Shown: positions 30,642 to 39,675, counted from the first letter of the stretch. The stretch is 41,665 nt of DNA from Vicinamibacteria bacterium (GCA_035620555.1 DASPGQ010000077.1:1-41665); one strand, 5' to 3'. Translations and numbers: made by a program. Notes: generated from the letters alone by a model not told the origin.

Positions 30642-31529
30642 TCAGTAAAACGTCTGGTTGAACGCCGCCAGAGCGAGCATCACCGGCAGATAGAACAGCG
30701 AAACCGCCAGAAGGCTCCCCGCGAGCCGTCGCTCGGTTCCGTCGCCGAAACGAAAGGCTGCCGAGAGAAACAAAGCCCCGAGTGCCAGAGCCCCCACGAG
30801 GTAGACGCGCCCGAGCAAGTCGAGAGCGGGCGGAACGAGGCTCAAGGTGACCAGCGCGAGCGTGGCCGAAACGGTCAGGAGTCGAGCCGCCGATCCCTTG
30901 GGGAGAGCCCGATAGCCCACCCGTTCGTAGTCGTCTCGATAGACCGCGGCAATGGCCCAGGTATGGGGGAACTGCCACATGAAAAGGATGCCGAAGAGAC
31001 AGAAGGCCAGCGTGCCGAGCTCACCTGACGCCGCGCTGAACCCCATGAGCGTGGGCATCGCTCCGGCCACGGCACCAGGAACGGTGGCCCAGGCGGTACG
31101 AGGTTTCATCGGCGTGTACAGGAGAACGTAGGTGCCCAGAGCCAGAAGAGCGAGAAGAGCCGTCAGCCACCCGCCGGTCAGGAGCAGGGCGACGACGCCC
31201 ACGACCGACATGGCGCCGGCCGCCGCCGTGGCTTCGCCGACCGGGATACGGCCGGTGGGCACGGGTCGATTCCTCGTGCGGTCCATTCTCGCGTCCGGTC
31301 CGCGCTCCAGCACCTGATTGAACGCGTTCGCACCGGCAACGACGAGAAACGTGCCGAAGGTAAACGCGAGAAGCGAGCCGAGGGCGATCTCCGCCGAAGC
31401 GAGCCAGTACCCGACTACGCCGGACACGACCACCATCGCCGATAGACGCAACTTCACGAGCTGGAGATAGTCCCGCACCGACAACGAGAGCCGGGCGATC
31501 GACCAGGTCGAGGCCGTCGACGAAAGCAT
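30642..31529 (-). CDS. ctaB: Protoheme IX farnesyltransferase (heme O synthase)
   Basis: Encodes 295 residues, a UbiA-type prenyltransferase that attaches farnesyl to heme B to make heme O. The first Asp-rich motif is in NAFNQVLERGPDARMDRTRN then RPVPTG, and the second loop is YRDDYERVGYRALP; KLRLSAMVVVSG and YTPMKPRT also fit the family. About nine membrane helices are visible. I chose ATG 31529, preceded by AGAGG, over a start at 31571 that would overlap the coxA coding region. It lies eight bases after coxA and works with ctaA at the operon end to supply heme A. Confidence 0.95.
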   Translation of the reverse strand: MLSSTASTWSIARLSLSVRDYLQLVKLRLSAMVVVSGVVGYWLASAEIALGSLLAFTFGTFLVVAGANAFNQVLERGPDARMDRTRNRPVPTGRIPVGEATAAAGAMSVVGVVALLLTGGWLTALLALLALGTYVLLYTPMKPRTAWATVPGAVAGAMPTLMGFSAASGELGTLAFCLFGILFMWQFPHTWAIAAVYRDDYERVGYRALPKGSAARLLTVSATLALVTLSLVPPALDLLGRVYLVGALALGALFLSAAFRFGDGTERRLAGSLLAVSLFYLPVMLALAAFNQTFY

Positions 31530-31537
31530 CGATCCTC

Positions 31538-33307
31538 TTAGCCCCGGGCTTTCACCCGGGCGGGCTGCCACTGGGGCGTGAACTCCCGGTCTTCATCGGG
31601 ATTGTTGTAATCGTACGGCCAGCGATGTACTTCGGGAATCTCTCCTTCCCAATTGCCATGTCCCGGGGGGGACGGCGCCGACCACTCGAGCCCGTTCGAC
31701 TCCCAGGGATTGCTCTCGGCGCACTTCCTGCCCTTGGCCATGCTCCAGAAGTAATTGGCAACGAAAATGAGCTGCGCGGCGCCCAGAATGAAAGCGCTCA
31801 CGGTGATGAAAGTGTTCACCGGTTGGAGCGGCTTGAGGTAGTCATAAGTGTTCGGATCGTAGATGCGGCGCATCATTCCCGCGATCCCGAGGTAATGCAT
31901 GGGGAAGAACGTCCCGTAGTAGGCGAGAAATGTGAGCCAGAAGTGGATCTTCCCCAGTCCCTCGTTCATGAAACGGCCGAACATCTTGGGAAACCAGTAG
32001 TACACCGCCGCCAGAGCACCGAAGAGACCGGCTCCCGCCATGATGAAGTGAAAGTGCGCGACGACGAAGTAGGTGTCGTGGAGCTGGATGTCGGTGGCGT
32101 TCGTGCCGAGAAAAAGGCCCGTGAGGCCGCCGGTCACGAAGAGCGACACGATGCCCAGCGCGAAGAGCATGGGCGTCGTGAACCGGATCTTCGCTTTCCA
32201 GAGCGTCGAGAGCCAGTTGAATGTCTTCACCGCCGAGGGAATGGCGATGGCGAGGGTGGTCATGACGAAGACGCTTCCCAGAAAGGGGCTCATTCCGGAA
32301 ACGAACATATGGTGCCCCCACACGAGGAAGCTCAAGATACCGATGGCAATGATCGCATAGACCATCGATCGATAACCGAAGATGGGCCTTCGGCTGAATG
32401 TCGCGATGATGTCCGAGGCGAACCCCATGGCGGGCAGCATGATGATGTAGACCTCGGGGTGGCCGAGGAACCAGAACAGGTGCTGCCAGAGAAGGGGGGT
32501 TCCGCCCTCGTGAGCGAAGAGCTGGTCGCCGATGTAGATTCCCGCCGGCAGGAAGAAGCTCGTTCCCAGCCCGCGGTCGAACAAGAGAAGGATGGCCCCG
32601 GCGGCGAGCGCGGGAAAGCTCAGGAGGCCAAGAACGCCGACGACGAACTGCGCCCAGGTCGTCAGCGGCAGTCTCATCATCTTCATGCCCTTGGTGCGGA
32701 GGTTCAGGATGGTCACGACGAAATTGAGACCGCCCATGGTGAACGAGGCGATGAAGAAGACCATGCCCACGATCCAGAGGGTCTGCCCCGCTCCCGAGCC
32801 GGGAATCGCCGAGCGGATCGCGGATAGAGGCGGGTAAGCGGTCCATCCCGAAGCCGCGGCGCCTCCCTCGACGAGAAACGAGATCAAGATGATGATGGCC
32901 CCGGGCAGCACCGTCCAGAACGAGAGCATGTTGAGAAACGGGAACGCCATGTCTCGGGCTCCGATCTGGAGAGGGATGAGGAAGTTTCCGAACCCGCTCA
33001 CCGGGGCCAGCGATAGCACGAAGAACACCATGATGGTTCCGTGCATCGTAAAGAGCATGACGTAGAACTCCGGCGTCATGACCCCAGAAGCCATCCCGGT
33101 GGGAAAGAAGGTCTCGAGACTGGGCCACAGGGTTCCGGGCCAGCCGAGCTGCAGTCGGATGAGCATCGCGAGAATGCCCCCGACGAGGGCCATCATCATG
33201 GCAAGCGTCAGGTACTGTTTCCCGATCATCTTGTGATCGAAGCTGAAGAGGTACGTGCTTACGAAACCCTGCTTGCCATGGCCGTGGTCGTCATGACCTT
33301 CGCTCAT
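31538..33307 (-). CDS. coxA: Cytochrome c oxidase subunit I (aa3-type, A1-like)
   Basis: Encodes 589 residues with about 12 membrane helices. Low-spin heme ligands are H89 and H420; the high-spin heme ligand is H418. The CuB site is H283, H332 and H333, with Y287 in GHPEVY for the His-Tyr crosslink. D119 (D-channel entry), E285 in HPEVY and K361 (K-channel) are all present, so it is an A1-type proton-pumping oxidase. The N-terminus is His-rich (SEGHDDHGHGKQG), a possible metal-binding tail. AGGAGA lies before the ATG. The C-terminal 50 residues are hydrophilic with NPWESNGLEW and EVHRWPYDYNN, typical of the subfamily. Confidence 0.97.
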   Translation of the reverse strand: MSEGHDDHGHGKQGFVSTYLFSFDHKMIGKQYLTLAMMMALVGGILAMLIRLQLGWPGTLWPSLETFFPTGMASGVMTPEFYVMLFTMHGTIMVFFVLSLAPVSGFGNFLIPLQIGARDMAFPFLNMLSFWTVLPGAIIILISFLVEGGAAASGWTAYPPLSAIRSAIPGSGAGQTLWIVGMVFFIASFTMGGLNFVVTILNLRTKGMKMMRLPLTTWAQFVVGVLGLLSFPALAAGAILLLFDRGLGTSFFLPAGIYIGDQLFAHEGGTPLLWQHLFWFLGHPEVYIIMLPAMGFASDIIATFSRRPIFGYRSMVYAIIAIGILSFLVWGHHMFVSGMSPFLGSVFVMTTLAIAIPSAVKTFNWLSTLWKAKIRFTTPMLFALGIVSLFVTGGLTGLFLGTNATDIQLHDTYFVVAHFHFIMAGAGLFGALAAVYYWFPKMFGRFMNEGLGKIHFWLTFLAYYGTFFPMHYLGIAGMMRRIYDPNTYDYLKPLQPVNTFITVSAFILGAAQLIFVANYFWSMAKGRKCAESNPWESNGLEWSAPSPPGHGNWEGEIPEVHRWPYDYNNPDEDREFTPQWQPARVKARG

Positions 33308-33338
33308 GCGATCTCTCCTTCAAATGAACTTTGCGGTA

Positions 33339-34160
33339 TCAATTCTGGGCGGCCTGCTCCGCGAGCCAGGCGTCGTAATCGGACGCGCTCATGACCGTGA
33401 GGAACGCCCGCATCCGGTAATGACCGAGACCGCACAGCTCGGCACATGCGATCTCGTACTCCCCCGTCTTGATCGGGGTGAAGGTGACCGAGGTCTCCAT
33501 GCCCGGCACCAAGTCCTGCTTCACTCGAAAATTGGGAAGAAAGAAGGCATGCTGGACGTCCTTGGAACGAAGCCTCAGATGCGCTACCCGATCGACGGGC
33601 AGCACGAGCTGGTTCGTGCGGACGAAGTCATCGGCCGAGGCCGGATCGGTCTCGTCGATCCCCAGCGGATTCTCGAGCGAGTACAACTCCGGTTGAAACC
33701 CCCCGATTGCCCCGTCGGGACCGGGATAGCGAAAGTCCCACTGGAACTGCGCCCCGACCGCCTCGATGACTATCGCGTCGGGAGGAACGTCCGTCGACGC
33801 CTTGACGTCACCCCAGATCACTAGCCCGGATACGACGATGGGGACGAGGACGGCGGCGGTGCCAAGGGTCCAGCCCACTTCCAACCTGTGGCTGTCGTGC
33901 CAATAACTTCCGGCCGCGTCGTCGCGATGACGAAAACGGAAGATGAAAGTCCCGAGAATGAGTTGCACGATGATGTAGGCGACACCACTGATCGCCAGGA
34001 TCACGTAGTACAAGGTGTCCTGCGACGAGCGGTCGGAGGCGAGGTCGGGCAACCCGTAAACAAAGAAGAAGACGACCGAAACGAGAACGATGCCCCAGAT
34101 GCTCAGAGCCATCGCCGTTCCGTGGCTAACGTAGGGTCTGACTTTTTCTTCTTCTGCCAT
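33339..34160 (-). CDS. coxB: Cytochrome c oxidase subunit II (CuA subunit)
   Basis: Encodes 273 residues: two membrane helices (about 14-36 and 48-73), then a periplasmic cupredoxin domain. The CuA ligands are H204, C239, E241, C243, H247 and M250 in CAELCGLGHYRM, with a docking aromatic region near W141. There is no fused cytochrome c domain, unlike many caa3 oxidases, so electrons must come from a separate donor, here probably the octaheme protein encoded just upstream. I chose ATG 34160 with AGGA six bases upstream; a start at 34265 would run into the octaheme gene. It lies 31 bases before coxA. Confidence 0.96.
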   Translation of the reverse strand: MAEEEKVRPYVSHGTAMALSIWGIVLVSVVFFFVYGLPDLASDRSSQDTLYYVILAISGVAYIIVQLILGTFIFRFRHRDDAAGSYWHDSHRLEVGWTLGTAAVLVPIVVSGLVIWGDVKASTDVPPDAIVIEAVGAQFQWDFRYPGPDGAIGGFQPELYSLENPLGIDETDPASADDFVRTNQLVLPVDRVAHLRLRSKDVQHAFFLPNFRVKQDLVPGMETSVTFTPIKTGEYEIACAELCGLGHYRMRAFLTVMSASDYDAWLAEQAAQN

Positions 34161-34177
34161 TGATTGTCCTCGATTCG

Positions 34178-34194
34178 CGGCCGCGCTTCGGCCG
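34178..34194 (-). repeat. Hairpin between the octaheme cytochrome gene and coxB
   Basis: CGGCCG (34178-34183) and CGGCCG (34189-34194) pair across five bases, and flanking ATTC/GAAT extend the stem with one bulge. It lies in the only 49-base gap between the bc-like and oxidase halves of the operon and could affect mRNA processing or relative expression. Confidence 0.4.
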
Positions 34195-34209
34195 AATGAT
34201 ATCTCTTCC

Positions 34210-37032
34210 TCAGCGCGTGTAGTGCATGATGTAGGCGGCGACGGCGCGCATCTGCGCCTCGGCATCCCCCCCGAGAACGTCCGGTAGTGGCGTCACACGG
34301 TTGCCGGCGTCGTCCACGGGCCAAAACTGAGGCATCTGGGTGCCGGGTGTGATCGCCTGGGGATCCCTCATCCAGTTCACGACCCACTCCTCGCGCAGAC
34401 GCTCGCGGGAAAGCCGGAAGCTCGGCGCGAGCTGAGAGGCCTCCATGGTGCCAGCGGCGGCGGCGATATGGCAGCGCTCGCATTGCAGGCGAACGAGAAG
34501 GCGGTCGCCCGTACGGAGGAGCTCTGGATCGGGTTGTTGCTCCTCCGCCGTTTCGAAAGGCTGCGTTCCCTCCATCGCCATGAATCCCTGCACCAGCGTG
34601 TTCGCCTCGTCATCGCTGAAGTGGAAGGTCGGCATGCGCGCATTCAGCCAGAAACGCACTTCGGTGGGCGCCTTCAGGAACTGGAACAGCCAATCGGCCT
34701 GAGTCCGGGCGCCCTGGGTGTTGAGGTTCGGGGGTCTGAAACCGGAATCCTCGATCGTCTGATAGATACCACCCCCGAAGCCGTCAACGAGGTGGCAGCC
34801 GCGACAGTTGTACTCGTGAATGAGTCGACGCGCCCGGGCCCCATAGGCCTCGTTGGCACTCAGGTTCTTGACCGCCACCCGTGGTAGCTCTTCTCTGACC
34901 TGAGAGAGAACCCGGCGCACGATGGCGTCGATCTCCTCTTCGGTGAAATCGAAGTAACCCATGCGGAGCTTTTCCGGAGGGCTCTTGACCTTGCCCTCGT
35001 CGTAGCTCCGTGGAGCACGAAGCTTCTGTTCCAGCCAGGCTTTTCGGGTGTGCTCGATATCCACATAGCCGAAATCGAGCCGGGTGACCATCTTCGAGCC
35101 CCAGGTGGAGAGGTCGACTCCGATCTTCTGAGCGTTCTCGAACCCCTCGATGTCGTGGCACCCAAAACACCCGTAGCGAAGGATGAGTCTCTCGCCCGAG
35201 TAGAGCGTCTTCTCCTCGGTCGACATCTGGGATATCCGCTCTTCGGCCTGAGCGAGCGGAAGACCCGATCGGAGAAACTCGAGCGTGATCTCATCGAGCG
35301 CCGCACTCTCGACCTCGGGGACCGGTAGCTGTTCGAAGCCCTCGTTTCGAAGGCTCATGAGATAGGCAGTGATGTCGGCCGCCTCTCGATCGGTGAGCCT
35401 CAGATCGGGCATGAAGGTCTCTTCCCAGTAATGTCGCGGGTTCTTGACCCAGTTGAAAAGGAACTCCCGCTTGACCTTGCTTCCCACACCCGCCAGACTC
35501 GGCCCCTTCGTACGGTACCAGTCGACGCTGGTGTTCTCCGCGTTCTCGGCGATGTCGAAGGCGGTCTCGTCGGTGATATGGCAGCCAAGGCAGCCCGCGG
35601 ACTCGATCAGATTACGGCCCCGATCCGGGTCCCCCGCGGGCACGGGCGTGTAGCTCAAAGGCTTGGCCTTGTCGAATACGTAGGCGACGATCGCGGCGAC
35701 TTCGGTCCGGTTGCGAGCCCCGATGTCAGAATCGAGATTGTTGTCGAGGTTCCAGAACCGCGGCATGTAGGTCGACTTCTTGAAGCTCTTGGGATCCTTT
35801 ACCCATCGCGCCGCCCACTCGGGTGTCGTCTTTGCCACGATGTGCCCGAGGTTCGGGCCTACTTTGCGCCGGTCCTCGAAGCCTTCGGTGTTGTGGCAGC
35901 CCCAGCATCCCGCCGTCTCGTAGAGGTTACGGCTCTCGTTGAACTTCTCGGCCCCGGGAAGGAGGACCTGATCCGCGTGGCACTTGAGGCAGCCGGCCTC
36001 GGCGAATCCATTCGGATACATGGGTTTGTCCCAGTAATGGTCCTCTTTCCATCCGTAACGGGTCTCCCATTCGTGCTGTTGTTCCTCGGTCTGGGGCGTG
36101 TGGTTCACGCCCACGAACGTCGTCGCCCGACCGCGGCCTTCGTGGCAGGAGGTGCAGCCGAAGCTGTCGCGTGGATGCTTCGACTCGGGCGCGACGTAGA
36201 GATCGAGGTCGGGATGCGTCCGGAAGGGTTGCGGCGCGTCGGCATAGTCGAGATTGTCGATTCCCAGGTGACAGGTCTGGCATCGGTCGATGCGGGGAAC
36301 CTGAGTGAAATTCAGTTCCTCGGTCACGTTCGCAACCAGAACCTGTCGAATCTCGATGCTGGGGTCGATGAAGTCGACGACGGGAAGGTTTCGGAACGTG
36401 TTGGGAAAATTCCGGGCGATGGAGTCGAGCTTGCGGCGCAGGAGAGTTGCTTCCTGGGTCAGAGCCTCCTTCTGAGAGTTCAGCTCGGTCACTCGGGCTC
36501 GAAGCTCGCGCAACGACCGCTGCACCTGTGTCCGGTCGTACTCGATGGCGAGGCGAGCTTCGCGCGCGCCGATGAACTCGCCTTCCAGCGCGCGGAACTC
36601 TTCGTCGGAAACGGCCTTGCCCAGCGGAGCGCTCTCGCCTTCCTCGTGATAGAACTTCTTCGAGTCGTACACCGCCTTGAGCTCGCGCTCTCGAACATCG
36701 GCGAGCGTCCATTGATTGTCGAGGGCCTCGAACTGCTCTTCCAGCTCTCGAATATCGGCCTGCCTTGCCTCGAGCTCCTGGTTCGCCGCGGCTAGATCGC
36801 TCTCGACTCGCTCGAGCTCGCGTTGATCCACCTCCCCCTCGGCTTCTTGAATCTGTTCCCGCGTCGTTTGCCGCTCGAGCTCGTAGAACTCGCGTTGATA
36901 GCGCTTCCATTCGCGGGAGTAATCGTCCCAGACGAGCCAGATGGTCGTCAGGAAGAGCGCTATCGCCGAAATGCCGAAGAGGACGTTGAGCGCCGGAATG
37001 TCGTGCGCATGTCCTGGAGCGGGTTTCGCCAC
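34210..37032 (-). CDS. Membrane-anchored coiled-coil octaheme cytochrome c
   Basis: Encodes 940 residues. One membrane helix (about 14-36) is followed by a long charged coiled coil (about 37-205). Eight heme-binding CxxCH motifs follow at 251, 293, 348, 376, 481, 622, 743 and 851. Hemes 4-8 sit in repeated class-I-like domains, each with a likely axial Met downstream (YMPRFW M423, FMPDLR M541, RMGYFDF M691, RMPTFHF M800, QMPQFWP M900); hemes 1-3 lie in a more compact section. It probably takes the place of cytochrome c1 and soluble cytochrome c. The start is GTG with GGAG six bases upstream. It lies between the cytochrome b genes and coxB. Confidence 0.93.
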   Translation of the reverse strand: MAKPAPGHAHDIPALNVLFGISAIALFLTTIWLVWDDYSREWKRYQREFYELERQTTREQIQEAEGEVDQRELERVESDLAAANQELEARQADIRELEEQFEALDNQWTLADVRERELKAVYDSKKFYHEEGESAPLGKAVSDEEFRALEGEFIGAREARLAIEYDRTQVQRSLRELRARVTELNSQKEALTQEATLLRRKLDSIARNFPNTFRNLPVVDFIDPSIEIRQVLVANVTEELNFTQVPRIDRCQTCHLGIDNLDYADAPQPFRTHPDLDLYVAPESKHPRDSFGCTSCHEGRGRATTFVGVNHTPQTEEQQHEWETRYGWKEDHYWDKPMYPNGFAEAGCLKCHADQVLLPGAEKFNESRNLYETAGCWGCHNTEGFEDRRKVGPNLGHIVAKTTPEWAARWVKDPKSFKKSTYMPRFWNLDNNLDSDIGARNRTEVAAIVAYVFDKAKPLSYTPVPAGDPDRGRNLIESAGCLGCHITDETAFDIAENAENTSVDWYRTKGPSLAGVGSKVKREFLFNWVKNPRHYWEETFMPDLRLTDREAADITAYLMSLRNEGFEQLPVPEVESAALDEITLEFLRSGLPLAQAEERISQMSTEEKTLYSGERLILRYGCFGCHDIEGFENAQKIGVDLSTWGSKMVTRLDFGYVDIEHTRKAWLEQKLRAPRSYDEGKVKSPPEKLRMGYFDFTEEEIDAIVRRVLSQVREELPRVAVKNLSANEAYGARARRLIHEYNCRGCHLVDGFGGGIYQTIEDSGFRPPNLNTQGARTQADWLFQFLKAPTEVRFWLNARMPTFHFSDDEANTLVQGFMAMEGTQPFETAEEQQPDPELLRTGDRLLVRLQCERCHIAAAAGTMEASQLAPSFRLSRERLREEWVVNWMRDPQAITPGTQMPQFWPVDDAGNRVTPLPDVLGGDAEAQMRAVAAYIMHYTR

Positions 37033-37054
37033 GGTTTACTCCACAACTCGATGA

Positions 37055-38161
37055 CTAGATATTGAAGAAGATCTCGGGGAAAGCGACGATGTACTTCAGG
37101 TTGAACGCCCAGCGAAGATACATCTTGATGGGAAGGCTGAGCATCAGGAGAAACAGCACCACCGCGATGTAATAACGTGGAGGCCCCATTTTCACCAGAT
37201 AGTGGTTGAGGCTCGCCCACCGCAAGAAACCCGGCAACTTCTCCTTCGGTTTGGACAGAAGCCAGGGAAGCACGCCGATGTAGAACAGAACGAGAAGGAC
37301 CCCGAGCCATTCCCGGACGAGCGGGTTTCGAGGAAGCGGCCGGTTGAGAAACTTCACCCAGAAGAAGTCCGAGACGTGCACGTTCAGCAGGGGCTCGACG
37401 CGATGCTGGTCCCAGTACTCATAGGGGCCAAAGAAGTTCCAGTTCGGCCCGCGCAGAAACGTTCCCGAGATGACGAGCAGCATCCAGAGCACCAGATAGC
37501 CGTAGAGAAAGATTCCGATCTCGACCCGTCTCTCCCGGAAGGTGAAATAGCCGTTCCCCTTGGGGTTCGTATCCAGGTACGGGATGGCCATGAGGCCGAT
37601 GATGATGAACGTGGGAAACACGACCCCGGCGAGCCAGGGGTCGAAGTAGACGAGCATCTCCTGGAGCCCGAGGAAGTACCAGGGCGCCTTCGACGGATTG
37701 GGTGAGTCCGCCGGATTCGCCGGCTGCTCCAGTGGCGCCGGCAAGAGGATCGACCACGCCATCAGAACGATCCCGAGAATGATCATGCAGAGCATCTCGG
37801 TGTAGACGAGATCGGGCCAGACCCAGACTTTGTCTTCCTCCTGTTTCTCGGCTACCGGCTCTCCCCTCTCGATCCTCTTGTCGTTCTCGACACCCTGATA
37901 CATCGCATACCAGGTGGTGAACCCGACCAGGTACAACACCAGGGTGATGGGAACGTTATCGGGCTTCGCCACGATGAGATAGAAATCCGGGTCGAACATG
38001 CTCAGGACGTAGAACACCGTCAGCGCGCCGAATCCAATGATCGCGTTTCTTTTGGTCCAGATCCGCGGATAGCGCAAGGAAACGAGGAAACCCACGGTCA
38101 CTAGAGTGAAGAGCACCGTGGGCCCCGACATCCAGTTGATTAGATTCTTGACGGACTCCAT
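37055..38161 (-). CDS. Cytochrome b C-terminal half (subunit IV-like)
   Basis: Encodes 368 residues, larger than plant subunit IV (about 160). The family core is NPADSPNPSKAPWYFLGLQE (149-168), aligning with the PEWY loop at the quinol oxidation site, but here reading APWY (A159 to Y162), as seen in some menaquinol-oxidising relatives; E168 follows. At least eight hydrophobic segments are present: three precede the core and several follow, beyond the usual three-helix subunit IV. It should pair with the b6-like half encoded upstream to build the quinol site. The ATG has only a weak ribosome site. It lies 59 bases after the cytochrome b6-like gene. Confidence 0.9.
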   Translation of the reverse strand: MESVKNLINWMSGPTVLFTLVTVGFLVSLRYPRIWTKRNAIIGFGALTVFYVLSMFDPDFYLIVAKPDNVPITLVLYLVGFTTWYAMYQGVENDKRIERGEPVAEKQEEDKVWVWPDLVYTEMLCMIILGIVLMAWSILLPAPLEQPANPADSPNPSKAPWYFLGLQEMLVYFDPWLAGVVFPTFIIIGLMAIPYLDTNPKGNGYFTFRERRVEIGIFLYGYLVLWMLLVISGTFLRGPNWNFFGPYEYWDQHRVEPLLNVHVSDFFWVKFLNRPLPRNPLVREWLGVLLVLFYIGVLPWLLSKPKEKLPGFLRWASLNHYLVKMGPPRYYIAVVLFLLMLSLPIKMYLRWAFNLKYIVAFPEIFFNI

Positions 38162-38220
38162 AAGCTCAACAACCTGCCATCGAATTCCAGGGTTCGGTCA
38201 TGAAAGAAGCGAGGAGCGGC

Positions 38221-39018
38221 TCACATCGGGCCGGAAATGCCACCGTCTTTGCGGACACGCCAGAAATGAACGGCCATCAGGAAAGCGGCGGCGAGCGGCA
38301 GCCCCACGCAGTGGAGCACGTAGAAGCGGAGCAGGGTGTTCTCCCCCACGCTTCTAGCGCCGAGCAGAACGAAGCGCGCGTCGCTTCCCGAGTTGATGAT
38401 GTTGATGTCGCCTATCTTGAGAGCGGCCGACAAGGGTCCCTCGGTGCCCGCGAGCGGAGTCGCCCGCGCCATGTTCGAACCTACGGTGATGGCCCAGATG
38501 GCGAGCTGATCCCAGGGAAGAAGATAGCCGGTGAACGACAGGAGGAGGGTGAGCACCAAGAGGATGACGCCCACTCCCCAGTTGAACTCACGGGGCGGTT
38601 TGTAGGAGCCGGTCATGAATACCCGGAACATGTGCAGCCATACCGTGATCACCATGGCATGGGCACCCCACCGGTGGAGCTCGCGCATGACGCCGAGGGG
38701 CACGTGCTCGCCCAGATCGATGATGTCGGCGTAGGCGTACTCGACCGTCGGCCGATAATAGAACATCAGGAGCAGCCCGGTGAAGGTGAGTACCAGGAAC
38801 AGAAAGAAGGTGATGCCGCCCATACACCAGGTGTAGCGGAGCTTGATGCCTGCCTTTCGCGACTTGACCGGGTGGAGATGCAGGAACACGTTCGACATCA
38901 TCACCAGGACCCGATTGCGGTTGCTGTTGACGGCCCCGTGGCGGAAGATGGACTTCCACACCTGAGATTCAGTCAGCGCGTTCCATGCGCTCGAAAAAGC
39001 GTTCATGACCTTCTGCAC
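38221..39018 (-). CDS. Cytochrome b N-terminal half (b6 type)
   Basis: Encodes 265 residues with four core membrane helices and four heme-b ligands: H115 and H129 (13 residues between), H236 and H251 (14 between). The 14-residue spacing is the b6 type. The stretch [13 protein letters not shown] ... [11 protein letters not shown] aligns with the b6 region whose Cys covalently holds the extra heme c(n); here it is C65. Together with the separate C-terminal half this is a b6f/menaquinol-type split cytochrome b. The start is GTG at 39018 with AGGAG eight bases upstream; ATG at 39006 is less well placed. It lies 24 bases after the Rieske gene. Confidence 0.94.
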   Translation of the reverse strand: MQKVMNAFSSAWNALTESQVWKSIFRHGAVNSNRNRVLVMMSNVFLHLHPVKSRKAGIKLRYTWCMGGITFFLFLVLTFTGLLLMFYYRPTVEYAYADIIDLGEHVPLGVMRELHRWGAHAMVITVWLHMFRVFMTGSYKPPREFNWGVGVILLVLTLLLSFTGYLLPWDQLAIWAITVGSNMARATPLAGTEGPLSAALKIGDINIINSGSDARFVLLGARSVGENTLLRFYVLHCVGLPLAAAFLMAVHFWRVRKDGGISGPM

Positions 39019-39042
39019 CGATTCAACTCCTGCTCGGATCGA

Positions 39043-39603
39043 TCAAGCCATTGGCAAGAAGGATGCCGGGTCGCTCCACTGTCCCGCTTCCTGCTTGAAG
39101 GTGCGTCCGATGTCGATGAGAACTTGACCGTCCTCGGCCAGGCTGATGGCGACGCGCTCCAGTGGACGCGGCGCGGGCCCTTCGAAGTTGATGCCGCTCA
39201 TGTAGAAACCGCTCCCGTGGCAGGGACACTTGAACTTGTTCTCCGCCTCGAGCCAGTTGGGAGTGCATCCGAGATGCGTGCAAATCGCCAGGAGCGAATA
39301 CATCTCGGTCTCGTTTCGCACGACCCAGACGCGGAACTTCTCCTTGAACCGCGTATCGACCACTCCGACCGCGAAGTCGCTGGGGAAGCCCACCTTGAAC
39401 GTGGAAGGCGGCTCGGTCAACACGTTGGGAAACATGAACCGCCCCATGGCGGTGAGTCCGGCGGCGGTCGAGGCGGCGAAAAATGTCCAGGCGAGAGCGA
39501 GCCAGTTGAACTGTCGTCTCGTGACTTCCTTCGTCTCTTTTCTTGAGGGCTTGGCGGGTTTCTCTTCGACCGGTTCGGCTTGTTCTTGTTCGTCCTTGGC
39601 CAT
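39043..39603 (-). CDS. Rieske iron-sulfur protein
   Basis: Encodes 186 residues. A Lys/Glu-rich N-terminus leads to TRRQFNWLALAW and a membrane anchor (about 33-55), resembling the uncleaved Tat-type signal of Rieske proteins. The cluster motifs CTHLGC (C108, H110, C113) and CPCHGSGF (C126, C128, H129) provide the 2Fe-2S ligands and the disulfide. It takes one electron from quinol at the site formed by the cytochrome b subunits and passes it to the c-type heme partner. It is the first gene of the operon. ATG at 39603 with AGG eight bases upstream. Confidence 0.96.
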   Translation of the reverse strand: MAKDEQEQAEPVEEKPAKPSRKETKEVTRRQFNWLALAWTFFAASTAAGLTAMGRFMFPNVLTEPPSTFKVGFPSDFAVGVVDTRFKEKFRVWVVRNETEMYSLLAICTHLGCTPNWLEAENKFKCPCHGSGFYMSGINFEGPAPRPLERVAISLAEDGQVLIDIGRTFKQEAGQWSDPASFLPMA

Positions 39604-39675
39604 TAAGTCTACCTGAGTTCGAGGAGCTTTCGTTTTGGCGTGTCCGCCGTTCGAGCGGTTCGAGTCAATCGGAAC

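Noticed and set aside
35431-36795. A 454-codon open frame on the plus strand across the octaheme cytochrome gene
   Set aside because: It is exactly antisense to a gene with eight heme motifs and clear homology; its translation has no domain and no ribosome site. High GC makes long antisense frames common.
38200-39546. A 448-codon plus-strand frame opposite cytochrome b and the Rieske gene
   Set aside because: Both sense genes have full cofactor motifs; the antisense frame does not.
39650-39675. tRNA T-loop-like GGTTCGAGTC upstream of the Rieske gene
   Set aside because: No complementary T-stem, anticodon arm or acceptor stem can be formed around it; it lies in the leader downstream of a good promoter.
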